NCBI RefSeq assembly: GCF_003628445.1
Contig: NZ_RBZO01000002.1
Location: 1 to 64,000, forward strand
Source of the DNA: Oceanobacillus bengalensis
GTDB taxonomy: Bacteria; Bacillota; Bacilli; Bacillales; Amphibacillaceae
Length of the DNA stretch: 64,000 nt
Reading direction: 5' to 3'
Below the pieces are notes generated by a model. That model made no database searches, was not told the DNA's origin, and was given only the letters and a program-made list of their open reading frames with translations. Shown here one piece after another: positions 17,270 to 25,677 of this stretch. Position 1 is the first letter of the stretch. Each line of letters starts with the position of its first letter. The position numbers were made by a program, and so were the translations under genes.

Positions 17270-20236
17270 TTATAATGGATTTTTACGCAAGTATGCATAC
17301 GTATTTTCATAAATAAACGTTGTATTTGGAATTTCTTGGTTTAAGTTACTCAATACAGTCATTTTATTGATAATCTCAGCTAGCCTGTTCTGTTCTTGTT
17401 CAGTTGTATCGAATGCAATACCATAAAAGAACGTTTCTTCTTTTGATTGGCTTTTCCAAACGAATGTACCAGATAAATGAAAGGTTTCATTCATAATCTG
17501 AAAAGTAAAATTGAATTTCATGTTCGTATGAATCGGCAGCCTTAATGTAGACAAAACTTTTAGTCCGCCAATACTTAAATTCTCGATTAATATTTTTGCA
17601 GAACCTAGATTTACTTTCCGATTATTTACTTCTAGTATCTTCATTTCACCGAGTAGAGGATAAGGGAAATCAAAGCGAAAGGATTCTCTACGCTCGTTCT
17701 CCTTGGAAAAAGTCCGTTTCTGAACGTTTAATTTGATATATCCTACTTTTAGTATTTTTTCAAATTGCCGTAATGGAATAGGTTTAGAAAATAGATAACC
17801 TTGGAAAATGTCGCATTCCTTTTGTTTAAGGAAAAGGTATTGATCGTACTCCTCTACACCTTCTGCAACGACCTTCATGTCGAGTCCCTTTGCAAGATGT
17901 AAAACAGTAGAAACAATTGCATTTTCTGTTTTGTTTTCTGGGCTAAGATTTTGAACGAAACTCCGATCGATTTTAATCGTATCTGCTTGGAATTCTTGCA
18001 AGTAACTTAAGGAGGAATAGCCAACACCGAAATCATCAATTGCTATTTTTACTCCAAGTTCTTTTAATCCTTTTAGAGCGGTTAGAACGCTATTTTCGCT
18101 CTTTAGTTTAGATCCTTCTGTTATTTCAAATTCCAAGTATCTTGCTGGAATGGAATAAATCTCTAGTTGTTCTTTTACTAATTCTACTAATCCCTTTTTC
18201 ATGAAGCGAATAGGGGACAGGTTAACTGCAATTGGGCGGAGTGTATACCCCTTATCCTTCCAATCCCTTAGTTGGGCGCAAACTTTTCGGATAACCCAGT
18301 CACCTATATTGTTAATTAAATGATTCTCTTCGGCTAATGGGATGAATTCTCCAGGTGAAATTAGTCCCCAGTCATGATGGTTCCAACGTAATAACGCTTC
18401 AGCACCTTGAAGAATACCTTTCTCATTTACTTGAGGTTGATAATAGATTTCAAACTCCTCATTGACATACGCTTTTCGCATATCCTTTTCCAGGATGAAT
18501 TTCTTGTAAGAAGAGATGTCTCTCGAGTTAGAATAAATTTGATAATTATTTTTCCCATGCTTCTTGGCATGAAATAAGGCAGTATGTCCATTTTCTAGTA
18601 ACGTTAGTTTATCCCTGCCATCCTCTGGGAAGAAACTAATTCCCATACTCGTCGTAACTTGTAAGTCAAATTCTTTTATTGTCATTGGCTTCTGGATACG
18701 TGTTATTATATCTTCGGCAAACTGAAATAAGCTATCTTTAGATGCATAGTCCTTTATTAGAATAACAAAGTCATTGCTGCTAATACGAGAAAGGAATCCG
18801 CTTTCTGGAAGAGCCTGGGTGAGTCGATTTGTAACACGAATAAGTAGTTCATCACCAACATGATAACCTAGCGAATCATTTATAACATTTAATCGGTCTA
18901 GGTCTAGATACAGTAAAGCAAATGGCTGATTATTTTCACACAGTTTATCTATTTTTTCATAAAGGGTTTTCTGATTCGGTAGTGCGGTCAAGCTATCATA
19001 ACTCGCAATGTATTGTAATCTTTCCTGCATTTCAATTTCGGAACTTATGTCTATAACCATTCCAAATAAATTCGTTATCTCGCCATTTTCATCTACCCAA
19101 GGTATTGTTTCTTCCGCTAACCATTTCGTTTTTCCATCCCCGCTTTTTATACGATATTTCACTTGTATCCTTTCGCCGTTTCGTAATCGTTTAAACGCTT
19201 TAAAAACCTCTTGACGATGAGAGTGGAGAATCATATTCATCCAGTAATCTGGTTCTTTATAAAGCTTTTCTAAAGGGATTTGTAAAATATCTTCTATTCC
19301 TTTAGAAGCAAAAACAATGTTCCCATCAATCTTTTCTCTCATCCAAATACCGATGGATAAATTATCGTAAATATGGATCAAACGATTATTCGTTTCCGTC
19401 AATTTTAATTCAAGTAGTTTCTGTTCTGTATTGTCTTTAATAACGCCTACTAATTTATAGGGTTTCTCATTTTTTCTAATCGTTTCTGCCTGAACCCTAA
19501 GGTAACGGACTTGCATAGTCTTTCCATGATGGATGCGAAAATCCGCAGTATAGCCAGTCCCTTTTTGCAGCGATTCACTCATGATATCCCATGTGGTACC
19601 ATAATCATCTGGATGAACGAGTTCATAAGTTGAATTCATTGGTAATGCGACTGTCTTGTCAATTCCGAATATATCGTAAAAGTTGTCGGAACAAGTTAGT
19701 TTATCTTCTGCGATTAAATATTCCCAGCTGCCAACTTTAGCTACCGTTTGGGCAGTATTTAAATGGGTTTCACGAATCAATAACGTTTGTCGTAGTTCCA
19801 CCTTCTCCGTAATATTTTGGACTAAAATATATACCCCTTCAACAACATTGTCGCTCGCTTTTATCGGGATAAAGGTTGTAGATAGATAAATAAGTTCATC
19901 ATAGATTGTTGGTAAATTGACCTCTAGTCGTTCGGCATTTCCTTTTAATGCTTGTTTAAATGCTAGATGAAGCATATCGTATGTTTCAGGCGGCATGCTT
20001 CTTTTGAAATCTGTACCCTGCTCAGGTGAGAAACCTAATATTTTACGAATGCTATCTCTATTTTGTGAGACAATCTGCCCATTTGGTGAGAATACTAAAA
20101 TGATATCTGGATGATAGAGTGCCAATGATGCGTAATAACTTAGTAAGTCATCCCCATCCTGTATAGGAGTAGATTGATTTGAGAAAATCGTTGATATCCC
20201 TTTTCTTTTAAACCGATCAAATAACTTTTTTTCCAT
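17270..20236 (-). CDS. PAS-GGDEF-EAL-PilZ composite c-di-GMP protein
   Basis: The protein is 988 aa: three PAS-type domains (about 35-155, 160-285 and 290-410), GGDEF (about 415-575), EAL (about 585-830) and a C-terminal PilZ domain (about 860-960, RRESFRF and ENLSIGG). The cyclase signature is SSNDF, so that domain is probably inactive and may bind GTP or c-di-GMP. The EAL domain is intact (AEALLRW, DDFGVGYSS, KIDRSF, AEGVE) and should hydrolyse c-di-GMP. The PilZ tail may gate this activity. The ATG at 20236 follows GGGGGAG. A longer reading frame upstream lacks a ribosome site. Confidence 0.88.
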   Translation of the reverse strand: MEKKLFDRFKRKGISTIFSNQSTPIQDGDDLLSYYASLALYHPDIILVFSPNGQIVSQNRDSIRKILGFSPEQGTDFKRSMPPETYDMLHLAFKQALKGNAERLEVNLPTIYDELIYLSTTFIPIKASDNVVEGVYILVQNITEKVELRQTLLIRETHLNTAQTVAKVGSWEYLIAEDKLTCSDNFYDIFGIDKTVALPMNSTYELVHPDDYGTTWDIMSESLQKGTGYTADFRIHHGKTMQVRYLRVQAETIRKNEKPYKLVGVIKDNTEQKLLELKLTETNNRLIHIYDNLSIGIWMREKIDGNIVFASKGIEDILQIPLEKLYKEPDYWMNMILHSHRQEVFKAFKRLRNGERIQVKYRIKSGDGKTKWLAEETIPWVDENGEITNLFGMVIDISSEIEMQERLQYIASYDSLTALPNQKTLYEKIDKLCENNQPFALLYLDLDRLNVINDSLGYHVGDELLIRVTNRLTQALPESGFLSRISSNDFVILIKDYASKDSLFQFAEDIITRIQKPMTIKEFDLQVTTSMGISFFPEDGRDKLTLLENGHTALFHAKKHGKNNYQIYSNSRDISSYKKFILEKDMRKAYVNEEFEIYYQPQVNEKGILQGAEALLRWNHHDWGLISPGEFIPLAEENHLINNIGDWVIRKVCAQLRDWKDKGYTLRPIAVNLSPIRFMKKGLVELVKEQLEIYSIPARYLEFEITEGSKLKSENSVLTALKGLKELGVKIAIDDFGVGYSSLSYLQEFQADTIKIDRSFVQNLSPENKTENAIVSTVLHLAKGLDMKVVAEGVEEYDQYLFLKQKECDIFQGYLFSKPIPLRQFEKILKVGYIKLNVQKRTFSKENERRESFRFDFPYPLLGEMKILEVNNRKVNLGSAKILIENLSIGGLKVLSTLRLPIHTNMKFNFTFQIMNETFHLSGTFVWKSQSKEETFFYGIAFDTTEQEQNRLAEIINKMTVLSNLNQEIPNTTFIYENTYAYLRKNPL

Positions 20237-20325
20237 GTGAACTCCCCCTAACTGGAATGGCCTCCCGACATCCATTCCGATACTTTAGCAGGTACAATCA
20301 GTAAACATTTCTGTTGTACCTTACT

Positions 20326-20691
20326 TTACCTTGAGATAACTTCTGATTCTTTCATACGATCAATAATGGAAACTAAATTATCAAAGTGTGGTTTGACGAT
20401 AAAATCTGTTGCACCTATTTGTAGTGCTGTAATCATGTTGTTCCTTGTCCCCATCGCGGAGCACATGATTACTTTTGCATTTGAATTAATTTCTATTATT
20501 CTCTTTAAAACGGTTATTCCGTCCATATCAGGCAAGGTAATATCAAGGATAACGATAGCTGGTTTTAATGTATGATATTTCCTAATGCCATCCTCTCCAC
20601 TTGAGGCTTCAATTGTAGTATAGCCATGCTGCTCTACGATATTCTTTAACCAATTTCGCATAAATCTGGAGTCATCAATAAGTAATATCAT
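20326..20691 (-). CDS. CheY-like single-domain response regulator
   Basis: This 121-aa receiver has the acidic pair DD at residues 6-7, acceptor Asp50 in ILDITLPDMDG, a conserved Ser (CSAMG) and Lys in FIVKPH. There is no output domain. A good AGGAGG-type site precedes the ATG. It is the first gene of the minus-strand c-di-GMP operon, so it probably conveys a kinase signal to the composite GGDEF-EAL protein rather than to the flagellar motor, though CheY function is not excluded. Confidence 0.85.
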   Translation of the reverse strand: MILLIDDSRFMRNWLKNIVEQHGYTTIEASSGEDGIRKYHTLKPAIVILDITLPDMDGITVLKRIIEINSNAKVIMCSAMGTRNNMITALQIGATDFIVKPHFDNLVSIIDRMKESEVISR

Positions 20692-20970
20692 TGTAAAACC
20701 TCCTGTCGTCTTTTAATGATTCAGATAAAAGTTGTTGCGTTAGTATAGAGCATTAGTGATTAGTCTAGTATTTTGCCCCTTACCCGAAATTACTTTCTAA
20801 TTCTATTCTCCTACATAGGGGGCGAAAGGAGTATCCCCATACATTCTTATTTCTAATGATTCAATAGGAACTACTATAGGAAACACATCCTATTTCTTGA
20901 GTGCCAGGCTCCTAATCGATTAAAATAAAGAGAGTAATTAATATACTATCGATGTGAGAGAGGCGTACAT

Positions 20971-21729
20971 ATGGAAGCTGTTACCTTATTTAAGAAGAAA
21001 TACCATATTGATCTTAGAGATGTTGATTTTAAAAAAGATCTTAAATTAAGCGTGTTATTTAGTTATTTCCAGGATATTGCAAGTGAAGCCGCAGCTAATC
21101 TTGGTGCTGGAATTGATTTATTAGAAAAGGAGCATAATGCACTTTGGATATTGATGCGAATACGTGTGGATATTGCGAGACTACCTAAATGGGATGAAGA
21201 TATTACGATAGAGACCTGGCCATTAGAACCGAAAAGATTGGAATTTGATCGGGATTACCTTGTGCGTGATCGGAATGGTGAAGTCATTGTTCGAGCTATT
21301 TCTGCATGGGTAGTGATGGATAAAAAGGAAAGAAAGTTAAAGCGTGCCAGTTCGATATCGCTTAATTATCCGTCACCTATTGAGGAAAGAGCAATTGATA
21401 GTAAATTAGGTAAGTTAAAAAACACAGGTATAATGGAGACTGCATACAAACGGGTAATTGGGTATAGTGACGTTGATTTTAATGGATACCTAAATAATTC
21501 AAAATATGTTGATTTTATTATGGATTGTTTTCCTATTGAAGCCCATAAGAGAATGGGTGCAAAAACAATTGAAGTGAATTTTATTAACGAAGCATTACCT
21601 GGAGATGTAATTATTTTAAATATAGATACTTCAGCTACCGGTTCGAATAAGCTATATATTGAAGGTGTAAACGAAGAAAGTCAAAAGACAGTATTTAGAG
21701 CACAAGTGAAAATTGGAGAAATACATTAA
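20971..21729 (+). CDS. Acyl-ACP thioesterase, FatA/FatB-like
   Basis: This 252-aa double-hotdog protein hydrolyses acyl-ACP and so releases free fatty acids from fatty acid synthesis. Visible are the first hotdog (LFSYFQDIASEAA), the ALWILMRIRV strand and ETWPLEPKRLEFDRDY. The second hotdog has DVDFNGYLNNSKY with the Asp/Asn/His-type catalytic neighbourhood. GAGAGAGG lies before the ATG. It stands alone and ends in a strong terminator. The chain-length preference cannot be told. Confidence 0.88.
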   Translation: MEAVTLFKKKYHIDLRDVDFKKDLKLSVLFSYFQDIASEAAANLGAGIDLLEKEHNALWILMRIRVDIARLPKWDEDITIETWPLEPKRLEFDRDYLVRDRNGEVIVRAISAWVVMDKKERKLKRASSISLNYPSPIEERAIDSKLGKLKNTGIMETAYKRVIGYSDVDFNGYLNNSKYVDFIMDCFPIEAHKRMGAKTIEVNFINEALPGDVIILNIDTSATGSNKLYIEGVNEESQKTVFRAQVKIGEIH

Positions 21730-21757
21730 GAAGGAGCCTTTTTTGGTTCCTTTTTTT
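21730..21757 (+). terminator. Terminator after acyl-ACP thioesterase
   Basis: AAGGAGCC pairs with GGTTCCTT (one G-U pair) and is followed by a T run. Confidence 0.85.
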
Positions 21758-21894
21758 GTTGGCAAGAAGGTACTACAGTGCCATCTAATACGAAGGACAT
21801 AAAGATTTCTTAGGTAACTTTGTGTTTATTATATACAATGTGACACTTTTTGTCATAATTTTATTTTAATTTTTATTATGTGATGCATTCTCTT

Positions 21895-21924
21895 TGATAA
21901 TGAGAATCATTATCGATTAAAATG
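21895..21924 (+). promoter_or_regulatory. Promoter overlapped by a Fur box
   Basis: GATAATGAGAATCATTATC at 21896-21914 matches the 19-base Fur consensus at 18 positions. TTGATA at 21895-21900 and TAAAAT at 21919-21924 form a SigA-type promoter around it. Transcription would run rightward through the tandem array into the flavodoxin gene, the expected type of iron-regulated target. Confidence 0.8.
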
Positions 21925-22010
21925 GGAGTAAGGTTAATTTTCATATTGGTTGTTGCTAATGATATAAATGCGAGGTAGCACTACTTTGGGAAATTCCCAT
22001 AAACGGCGCC

Positions 22011-22673
22011 TATCAAGTTCATTTCAAGAGAACTTTGCTCTATTTCAATCTTGAGAAGGGTTATCAAGTTCATTTCAAGAGAATTTTGCTCTATTTCAAT
22101 CTTGAGAGAGCTTATCAAGTTCATTTGAAGAGAATTTTGCTCTATTTTAATCTTGAGAAGGGTTATCAAGTTCATTTCAAGAGAATTTTGCTCTATTTCA
22201 ATCTTGAGAAAGGTTATCAAGTTCATTTCAAGAGGATTTTGCTCTATTTCAATCTTGAGAAGGCTTATCAAGTTCATTTGAAGAGAATTTTGTTCTATTT
22301 TAATCTTGAGAAAGGTTATCAAGTTCATTTCGAGAGAATTTTGCTCTATTTTAATCTTGAGAAGGGTTATCAAGTTCATTTTAGGAGAATTTTGCTCTAT
22401 TTCAATCTTGAGAAAGGTTATCAAGTTCATTTCAAGAGAACTTTGCTCTATTTCAATCTTGAGAAGGGTTATCAAGTTCATTTTAGGAGAATTTTTCTCT
22501 ATTTTAATCTTGAGAAGGCCTATCAAGTTCATTTTAGGAGAATTTTGCTCTATTTCAATCTTGAGAAGGGTTATCAAGTTCATTTTAGGAGAATTTTGCT
22601 CTATTTTAATCTTGAGAAGGGTTATCAAGTTCATTTTAAGAGAACTTTGCTCTATTTTAATCTTGAGAGCTCC
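22011..22673. repeat. 51-bp tandem repeat array, 13 copies
   Basis: Thirteen head-to-tail units of exactly 51 bp carry substitutions but no insertion or deletion. Each unit contains TATCAAGTTCATTT, AATTTTGCTCTATTT and CTTGAG. TCAAGA and TCTTGA in each unit can pair. Because 51 is a multiple of three, long frames run through on both strands (238 codons minus, 214 plus), each repeating a 17-residue unit. Differences between units mostly change the amino acid, there is no ribosome site, and the array sits between a promoter and a gene, so I read it as a non-coding minisatellite. Confidence 0.9.
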
Positions 22674-22821
22674 TTTTGAACTTGAGAGTACAAGCAAGAA
22701 ATTTTTCTAAGTTCGATTGTTACTTCACAATTTATATATTTTACCTTGCAGCTCATATCTTTAAAGAAGCAACAGCCCTTTTGAAAACAGTCAAATGAAA
22801 AAAGATGTTAGGAGTGTTACG

Positions 22822-23295
22822 ATGGGGAAGGTACTGGTTTTATATGCGAGTGCAACAGGTAATACCGAATTAATGGCTGAGACAATAGCGGAATATATAA
22901 GAAAACAGAACCATGAAGTTACTATGAAAGATTTTGACATAGATAATGTTAACGCTAATGAAATAACAAAATATGATACTGTCCTTTTAGGAATCTATAC
23001 GTGGACAAATGGCGAGTTACCATTTGAAGTAGAAGATTTTTATGAGCAATTAGACTTTGTTGATCTTAAAGGTAGGGTATTTGCTGTGTTTGGGTCAGGT
23101 GATTCATTTTATGATGTGTATGGTGGGGCCGTGGATATCATGTATGAACGTCTTCGTGAATTGGGTGCAAAACTTGTACCAGTAAGGTTAAAGGTTGATT
23201 TAGAACCAGATCAGGCTGATGTAGAGCGCTGTCGTGAATTAGCTAAACAAGCATGTCAGATGATTGGAGAGAGTAAAAGATTTTTCGACAAGTGA
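22822..23295 (+). CDS. Short-chain flavodoxin (YkuN/YkuP-like)
   Basis: This 157-aa electron carrier shows the FMN phosphate loop SATGNTE near residue 10, LGIYTWTNGELP around the isoalloxazine ring (near 60) and FGSGDSFYD (near 90). The ATG at 22822 follows TAGGAG. Flavodoxins replace ferredoxin when iron is scarce and are Fur-controlled in B. subtilis. The Fur-box promoter at 21895 supports the same here, although the 51-bp array lies between. The last codons and stop are supplied by a copy of the dispersed 18-base repeat (23286-23303). Confidence 0.92.
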   Translation: MGKVLVLYASATGNTELMAETIAEYIRKQNHEVTMKDFDIDNVNANEITKYDTVLLGIYTWTNGELPFEVEDFYEQLDFVDLKGRVFAVFGSGDSFYDVYGGAVDIMYERLRELGAKLVPVRLKVDLEPDQADVERCRELAKQACQMIGESKRFFDK

Positions 23296-23303
23296 CAGGC
23301 ACC
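23286..23303 (+). repeat. Dispersed repeat copy overlapping flavodoxin stop
   Basis: An exact CGACAAGTGACAGGCACC core. The frame reads gac-aag-tga, so the repeat ends the flavodoxin gene and contributes its last residues. Confidence 0.85.
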
Positions 23304-23317
23304 GCATTGGTACCGCA

Positions 23318-23366
23318 TTGACAAGTTTTGTTAGAGTTGGTATCATTCCGGGGGAAAACGCTTGCA
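23318..23366 (+). promoter_or_regulatory. Promoter and LacI/CRE-like operator for the GH15 gene
   Basis: TTGACA (23318-23323), a 17-base spacer and TATCAT (23341-23346) form a SigA promoter. GGAAAACGCTTGCA at 23353-23366 lies just downstream. It equals, with one change, the reverse complement of the operator at 25613-25626 before the transporter genes, and it also approaches the CcpA (CRE) consensus. Confidence 0.7.
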
Positions 23367-23417
23367 GGAAATTTGCAATCTAACTATACTTTTGCACCGA
23401 GAATTGAGGGAAAAAGA

Positions 23418-25334
23418 ATGCGTAAAAAACCTTATTTAATTGACGGAATTATCGGGAATGGGAGGATGCTTTTAGGCCTCACCAAAAATGGGGAAATCCA
23501 ACGATTGGCATGGCCGAGAATAGATGGATTGGATCAAGTAAATCGGCAATGGGCTGGATTTGTCACGGAAGATGAATCAGATATTCATTTTTTTCATGAA
23601 GATGCTTATCAACATGAGCAAGCATATATCGAGGATACGAATATTTTACAAACGAACCACAACAATGAAATATATAACATAGAGCAACTAGATTACGTAT
23701 TACCTAATCAAGATGTTTGGGTGAGGGACTTTATGATTAAAAATATTTCTTCTGTAGAGAAAAAGCCTACTTTTGTATATTTTTCCGATTCAAGCTTACA
23801 AAGTCAACGTAGATTTCAAACAACAATGTTTGATGTACGTAATGACAGACTAAGCCACTATTACAGAGATACGGCGATGGTGATAGCTGCTTCAGCGCAA
23901 ATTACCAGTTATCAAGCTGGAAAGGCTTTTGAACAGCTAATGCAAAATAATCTTGAAGGTAGGGAAATACTAAATGATTCAGAAGGTGTTTTTACAATTG
24001 ATCTTGGGTCAATCCCACCTGGTGAGTCGAGGAAGGTTTCTTTCTTCATTAGCTTAGCTAGCTCAGAGGAAGAAGCCGCAATTCTTGTCGACAATGCAAA
24101 ACAAACTGGGGAAAAAACGTTAAGAGAAGCAACAACAAATTATTGGCATATGATTTTAGATAAAAGAGAAAAACGAAACATACCGGATAAGGTAGTAAAT
24201 GATTTATACAAGCGCTCGATATTAACTTTCCACTTGTTACAAAACAAGGAAACAGGTGCATTTATAGCTGGACCTGAAGTGGATGAGGATTATGATTACT
24301 CTGGCGGTTATGCCTATTGTTGGGGGAGAGATGCTGCATTTATCGCATCAGCTGTTGACGCAGCAGGATACCATGATTCGGTTAGTAAGTTTTACCGATT
24401 CGTTCTTACAACCCAAAATCCAGAAGGGTACTGGGATCAAAGACACTATACAGATGGTGTGTTGGCACCAACATGGGGCATCCAAATCGATGAAACAGGT
24501 TCCATTGTATGGGGTATGAACCAGCATTACCAACAAACGAAAGATGAAGCATTCCGTAAAGAAATCTGGCCAAGTGTGAAAAAAGCAGCAGATTTCTTGG
24601 TTTCTTTTGTGGATTTAGAGACTGGTCTTCCGATGCCTTCAAAAGATTTATGGGAAAAACGCGAAGGCGAGCATTTATACTCTACAGCAGCTGTATATGG
24701 CGGGCTAATGGGAGCAGCTTCTATTGCGAAAGTTGAAGGCGAGCTAGACGTAGCAGAAGCGTACCGTAAGCAAGCAGAGAAAATGAAGGAAGCAGTTATA
24801 ACAAAGGGATGGAATGATGAAAAAGATCATTTTAATCGATCATTAAAATTAAGCCTAACAAAAGGTCAATACGAAGAAGCAAAGGAAGCAGGGAAAAAAG
24901 TTTCTATCACTGAGAACGAGAAAGGTGTTAAGAACTATATTTTATATGAAGACTTAACTCCAGATATCTCCTTACTTGGATTGTCTTATCCATTTGAGAT
25001 GATAGAGGAAACGGACGAGCAAATGATAAAAACAGCGAACGTAATCGAATTAACCTGTACATCGAAAATAGTTGGAGGAGTTGAGAGATTTCCTGGAGAT
25101 GTCTATATTGGTGGAAATCCATGGTTAATCTCAACATTATGGCTTTCTATTTACAAATTTAGAACAGGAAAAAAGGATAAAGCAATCGAACTGTTTAGCT
25201 GGACAACAGAACATGCGAATCATTTAGGATTAATGCCAGAACAAATTGACAAAGAAACGAACCAACCAGCATGGGTAATGCCATTAACATGGTCACATGC
25301 AATGTATGTCCTCACAATAAAAGAGCTCGTATAA
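23418..25334 (+). CDS. GH15 family glucoamylase-type glycosidase
   Basis: This 638-aa protein lacks a signal peptide and is probably cytoplasmic. An N-terminal beta-sandwich domain (about 1-270) is followed by an alpha/alpha barrel. Family marks are YCWGRDAAF, GYWDQRHYTDG, APTWGIQIDETGS (general acid Glu region) and LMPEQID (second catalytic Glu). It releases glucose from non-reducing ends of maltodextrins. The ATG at 23418 follows GAGGG. The upstream promoter carries the same operator as the adjacent maltodextrin transporter operon, so it probably belongs to the same regulon. Confidence 0.88.
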   Translation: MRKKPYLIDGIIGNGRMLLGLTKNGEIQRLAWPRIDGLDQVNRQWAGFVTEDESDIHFFHEDAYQHEQAYIEDTNILQTNHNNEIYNIEQLDYVLPNQDVWVRDFMIKNISSVEKKPTFVYFSDSSLQSQRRFQTTMFDVRNDRLSHYYRDTAMVIAASAQITSYQAGKAFEQLMQNNLEGREILNDSEGVFTIDLGSIPPGESRKVSFFISLASSEEEAAILVDNAKQTGEKTLREATTNYWHMILDKREKRNIPDKVVNDLYKRSILTFHLLQNKETGAFIAGPEVDEDYDYSGGYAYCWGRDAAFIASAVDAAGYHDSVSKFYRFVLTTQNPEGYWDQRHYTDGVLAPTWGIQIDETGSIVWGMNQHYQQTKDEAFRKEIWPSVKKAADFLVSFVDLETGLPMPSKDLWEKREGEHLYSTAAVYGGLMGAASIAKVEGELDVAEAYRKQAEKMKEAVITKGWNDEKDHFNRSLKLSLTKGQYEEAKEAGKKVSITENEKGVKNYILYEDLTPDISLLGLSYPFEMIEETDEQMIKTANVIELTCTSKIVGGVERFPGDVYIGGNPWLISTLWLSIYKFRTGKKDKAIELFSWTTEHANHLGLMPEQIDKETNQPAWVMPLTWSHAMYVLTIKELV

Positions 25335-25392
25335 CCCACCACGCCTGCCACTAATTGGTTTTTGAATAAAACGACAAAGTTCTACATAAACT

Positions 25393-25410
25393 GACAAGTG
25401 ACAGGCACCT
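25393..25410 (+). repeat. Dispersed 18-base repeat copy
   Basis: TGACAAGTGACAGGCACC, one base different from the main form. It lies between the GH15 gene and the transporter operator. Confidence 0.8.
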
Positions 25411-25413
25411 AAT

Positions 25414-25429
25414 GCAAACGTTTGTGCAA
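25414..25429. promoter_or_regulatory. LacI-family operator, palindromic
   Basis: TGCAAACGTTTGTGCA contains the perfect 10-base palindrome CAAACGTTTG centred on CG, the standard form for LacI/GalR operators. It is the upstream member of a set with 25613-25626 and 23353-23366. Confidence 0.75.
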
Positions 25430-25546
25430 TAAGGTTCTTTTTTGTAACTATTTAACCCAAAGACTAACTACTTATCTTTGAAACCAATACGATATGGAAA
25501 TACTGAGTAAGCGTAACCAACGCTATTATGATAGAGTAGTAAATGT

Positions 25547-25626
25547 TGGAAACCGTTTACTTTTTTGTTGACGTTTGTTTTAAAAAATGTATAATAAGAG
25601 GTGCAATGTTAGTGCAAACGTTTTCC
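25547..25626 (+). promoter_or_regulatory. Promoter with operators for the maltodextrin operon
   Basis: TTGACG (25568-25573), 16 bases, then TATAAT (25590-25595). TGCAAACGTTTTCC at 25613-25626 lies near the transcription start, a repressing position. A second CRE-like palindrome, GGAAACCGTTTAC, ends at 25560 just before the -35. The arrangement suits repression by the LacI-type regulator at 31590 plus carbon catabolite control. Confidence 0.75.
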
Positions 25627-25677
25627 TTGGTATGCGCATACATTGACACTTTATAAAAATCCTAGGGGGTTTACTAG

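Noticed and set aside
22011-22673. CRISPR-like periodic repeat
   Set aside because: Units are directly adjacent and similar over the whole 51 bp. There are no unique spacers, and no cas genes are near.
21981-22697. 238-codon minus-strand frame and 214-codon plus-strand frame over the tandem array
   Set aside because: They arise because the unit is 51 bp. Substitutions are mainly amino-acid changing, no ribosome site precedes either, and the array sits in a leader region.
25393-25410. 18-base dispersed repeat as a protein-binding operator of the maltodextrin locus
   Set aside because: The same sequence occurs beside unrelated genes throughout the window; the nearby CAAACGTTTG palindrome explains regulation better.
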